Shown here: positions 62,484 to 64,000 of the stretch, in pieces
How the letters are laid out: every line of letters begins with the position of its first letter
Position numbering within the stretch: position 1 is the stretch's first letter
Source: an uncultured Paludibaculum sp.
Lineage (GTDB): Bacteria > Acidobacteriota > Terriglobia > Bryobacterales > Bryobacteraceae
DNA: 64,000 nt
Assembly (NCBI RefSeq): GCF_963665245.1
Contig: NZ_OY762267.1
Coordinates: forward strand, 4,374,001-4,438,000
Reading direction: 5' to 3'
The notes under the pieces: generated by a model
Seen by the model: the letters and a program-made list of their open reading frames with translations, nothing else
Told to the model about the DNA's origin: nothing
Database searches by the model: none
Program-made: the position numbers and the translations under genes

Positions 62484-63075
62484 ACCCAAGCGGCTCGAGG
62501 CAGCCGGCAACGAGGGGGCCATTGCGGCCAACATGAAGGAGATCCTGCGCGCCCTGGGCGAAGACCCCAATCGCGAAGGCCTGCTCTCCACCCCGACGCG
62601 GACTGAGAAGGCGCTGAAGTTCCTGACCAGCGGCTACCACGCCGACATCGAGAAGATCGTCAACGGCGCAATCTTCACTGAGAAGTGCGACGAAATGGTC
62701 GTGGTCAAGGACATCGAGTTCTTCTCCATGTGCGAGCATCACATGCTGCCCTTCTACGGCAAGGCTCACGTTGCCTATATCCCGAAGAATAAGATCATTG
62801 GGCTCAGCAAGATCCCGCGCCTCGTCGACGTCTTTGCGCGCCGGTTGCAGGTGCAGGAACGCCTCACTCAGCAGATCGCCGAGTGCCTCCAGGAAGTGCT
62901 CGACCCCATTGGCGTCGGCGTCATCACCGAGGCCCGCCACTTCTGCATGATGATGCGCGGCGTCGAAAAACAGCACTCTTCCACCACGTCATCCGCGATG
63001 CTCGGTGCCTTCCGCCAGCGCAAGGACTCGCGCGACGAGTTCCTCTCTCACGTCCGTCACAATTCGCTGGTCTGA
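62449..63075 (+). CDS. folE: GTP cyclohydrolase I
   Basis: 208 residues. EILRALGEDPNREGLLSTPT and RTEKALKFLTSGY open the domain; the zinc site is MCEHHMLPFYGKAHVAYIPK and the later HFCMMMRGVEKQ; RLVDVFARRLQVQERLTQQI and QHSSTTSSAMLGAFR complete the GTP-binding site. It makes 7,8-dihydroneopterin triphosphate, the substrate of PTPS/QueD enzymes, so the three genes form a coherent pathway. Start at ATG 62449, within the end of paralogue B. Confidence 0.95.
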   Translation: MKSSKAVVKVLEPKRLEAAGNEGAIAANMKEILRALGEDPNREGLLSTPTRTEKALKFLTSGYHADIEKIVNGAIFTEKCDEMVVVKDIEFFSMCEHHMLPFYGKAHVAYIPKNKIIGLSKIPRLVDVFARRLQVQERLTQQIAECLQEVLDPIGVGVITEARHFCMMMRGVEKQHSSTTSSAMLGAFRQRKDSRDEFLSHVRHNSLV

Positions 63076-63112
63076 ACCCGTTGCTACTGTAAGATTTCTT
63101 AAGTTTTCCACT

Positions 63113-63146
63113 GGCCGCCCCGGCGCACTTGCCGACGGCGGCCTTT
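63113..63146 (+). terminator. Possible terminator after folE
   Basis: GGCCGCC (63113-63119) pairs with GGCGGCC (63137-63143) around a 17-nt loop, followed by TTT. It lies 37 bp after the folE stop and before the next gene, so it fits a weak intrinsic terminator. Confidence 0.4.
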
Positions 63147-63165
63147 GCGTTAGGATAAAAACTGA

Positions 63166-63555
63166 ATGCTAGAGAACTTCCGCCGATTCGAAGTGACCGA
63201 CCCCTTCGGCCGCGTGTGGCAGGTCGAGTTCCGGTGGCAGCAGAATGCCATCTCCATCCGCCACTGCGACGCCGTCGACTGTAAGTACTACATCACCGAC
63301 GGTGAGGAGAAACGCGAGGTGGTGGTGGCCCTCATGCACCCCGACCTCCTGGCCGCTTCCGCCAGCCGGAAACGCCCCCTGACCGACGCCTGGTGCATGC
63401 GCTTGGCGGGTCTCCATCTCCAGCACATGATTTCCACCTGGGAGGACATGGAGTCGTCCATCGTCACGGTCCCCTCCGCCGCTCTGGAGGCCCACGGCCG
63501 GGCCATCGAGGAAGCGGAGAACCAGGAGCGTGAACGGCTTCTGTTAGCCCACTAA
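63166..63555 (+). CDS. Conserved hypothetical protein
   Basis: 129 residues, soluble, no signal peptide. It opens FRRFEVTDPFGRVWQVEFRW and has an IRHCDAVDCKYYITDGEEKR segment with two Cys, then a Met/Trp-rich helix region (CMRLAGLHLQHMISTWEDME). I do not recognise a family; the compositional and codon pattern is that of a real gene. It stands between folE and the zinc-ribbon gene on the same strand. Confidence 0.65.
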   Translation: MLENFRRFEVTDPFGRVWQVEFRWQQNAISIRHCDAVDCKYYITDGEEKREVVVALMHPDLLAASASRKRPLTDAWCMRLAGLHLQHMISTWEDMESSIVTVPSAALEAHGRAIEEAENQERERLLLAH

Positions 63556-63641
63556 GTTCCCCGTTGCATTAGGCGGAGCACTTTGGCGACAATTCACTCT
63601 GAACGCTTGAAGCGCTTGCCTTCTTTTGAGGAGAATCAGCC

Positions 63642-63884
63642 ATGATCGACTGCCCGGAATGTGGCGCTGCCATTGACGTAGAAGAGGACGAACTGGACGA
63701 AGGCGAATCTGTCCTCTGTGAGGAGTGCGGCAAGAATTTCGTAGTCTCGTCCGTCGATCCCCTCGAGTTGGAAACCGACGGTGAAGACTTCGACGACGAA
63801 GAGTTCGACGAGGAATTCGACGAGGAAGAGGATGAGGAAGATGAGGAAGAAGAAGAGGAGGAAGAGGACGACGATTGGCGCTAA
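63642..63884 (+). CDS. Small zinc-ribbon protein with acidic tail
   Basis: 80 residues. MIDCPECGAAI and VLCEECGKNFVV give a C-x-x-C / C-x-x-C zinc ribbon close to LysW/FmdB-like ribbons; the last 35 residues are almost only Asp and Glu (FDDEEFDEEFDEEEDEEDEE). LysW proteins use an acidic C-terminus as an amino-group carrier, but the C-terminal EDWE motif of LysW is not present (ends DDDWR). AGGAG stands about 10 nt before ATG. Confidence 0.75.
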   Translation: MIDCPECGAAIDVEEDELDEGESVLCEECGKNFVVSSVDPLELETDGEDFDDEEFDEEFDEEEDEEDEEEEEEEEDDDWR

Positions 63885-64000
63885 GCTCTTTGTCCTGCTC
63901 CTGCTGCTGGCCCTCTCTCCCGTTCTGCCGGCCGGTCTCCTTGCGGCCGGGGACCAGCGCGCCGAGTCGGCTGTTGTCGCCGGAACTGTGTTCCGGGATC
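63832..64000 (+). CDS. Secreted protein N-terminus, carboxypeptidase-regulatory-like, runs off window
   Basis: ATG at 63832 (or 63841) in another frame of the zinc-ribbon gene's acidic tail gives a lysine/arginine-rich start (MRKKKRRKRTTIGA), a hydrophobic signal (LFVLLLLLALSPVLPAGLLA) and then ESAVVAGTVFRD, the opening of a carboxypeptidase-regulatory-like/CNA-B domain. Only the first about 55 codons are in the window. Start overlaps the upstream gene by about 50 bp. Confidence 0.5.
   Translation, partial: MRKMRKKKRRKRTTIGAKLFVLLLLLALSPVLPAGLLAAGDQRAESAVVAGTVFRD

Overview
GC-rich chromosomal window (roughly 60-65 % GC by eye) that reads as an Acidobacteriota genome, most likely the Bryobacterales/Solibacter side. 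That placement is an inference from gene content: several Tat-exported periplasmic enzymes (sugar-phosphate-isomerase-like, Gfo/Idh/MocA-like and uroporphyrinogen-decarboxylase-like), a PadR-controlled RND pump, an UpxY-type NusG paralogue, and acidobacterial-style small conserved proteins. No rRNA or tRNA gene was recognised.

Layout. (1) 1-16.1 kb is an RHS/polymorphic-toxin region built by recombination. One long RHS gene (2350-6828) ends in a papain-like toxin tip followed by its immunity gene. Around it lie three more RHS C-terminal cassettes, all damaged: a PD-(D/E)XK-type tip with a DUF4304-like immunity gene; a NucA/NucB-type DNase tip with a SUKH immunity gene; and an RHS end fused in frame to a DUF1963-like immunity domain. 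There is also an orphan frameshifted tip flanked by two paralogous small immunity-like genes. Debris of IS4-, IS66- and IS21-like elements, a 364-bp dispersed repeat present twice, a 24-bp sequence present three times and an eight-copy 102-bp tandem repeat fill the rest. (2) 16.1-22.1 kb (minus strand) is a PadR-TolC-RND permease-adaptor efflux operon. (3) 22.2-28.7 kb holds a CXXCH-bearing squalene-cyclase-fold protein, an AraC regulator, a heparan-alpha-glucosaminide-acetyltransferase-like membrane protein and a large two-domain pectate-lyase-fold protein with a beta-propeller. (4) 29.0-44.8 kb is an exopolysaccharide locus of Wzx/Wzy type: antiterminator, WecA/MraY-like initiating transferase, acyltransferase, three GT4 glycosyltransferases, polymerase, flippase, Wzz, Wza and a PAP2-Wzi fusion. 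(5) 45.7-61.5 kb carries periplasmic sugar enzymes, an amino-acid permease, an M1 peptidase, a hydrolase, a DedA-rhodanese gene, a serine hydrolase, a methyltransferase, a URO-D-like protein, a GlcD-type oxidase and a TlpA-like thioredoxin. (6) 61.6-63.1 kb is a pterin operon (two PTPS/QueD paralogues and folE), followed by small conserved genes.

The two observations most worth following are outside the toxin region. The DedA-rhodanese gene (53964-54896) has an in-frame UGA where the family normally has Cys in the C-x-C-P-N-E active-site loop, and a 7-bp hairpin with a G-first loop sits 15 nt downstream, as expected of a bacterial SECIS; this may be a selenoprotein. The two adjacent PTPS paralogues have lost complementary catalytic residues (Cys in one, His of the Asp-His pair in the other), which suggests an obligate hetero-oligomer. 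The RHS region itself shows an unusual pattern in which nearly every toxin tip is cut from its RHS core by a single stop codon or frameshift in the linker while the immunity genes stay open.
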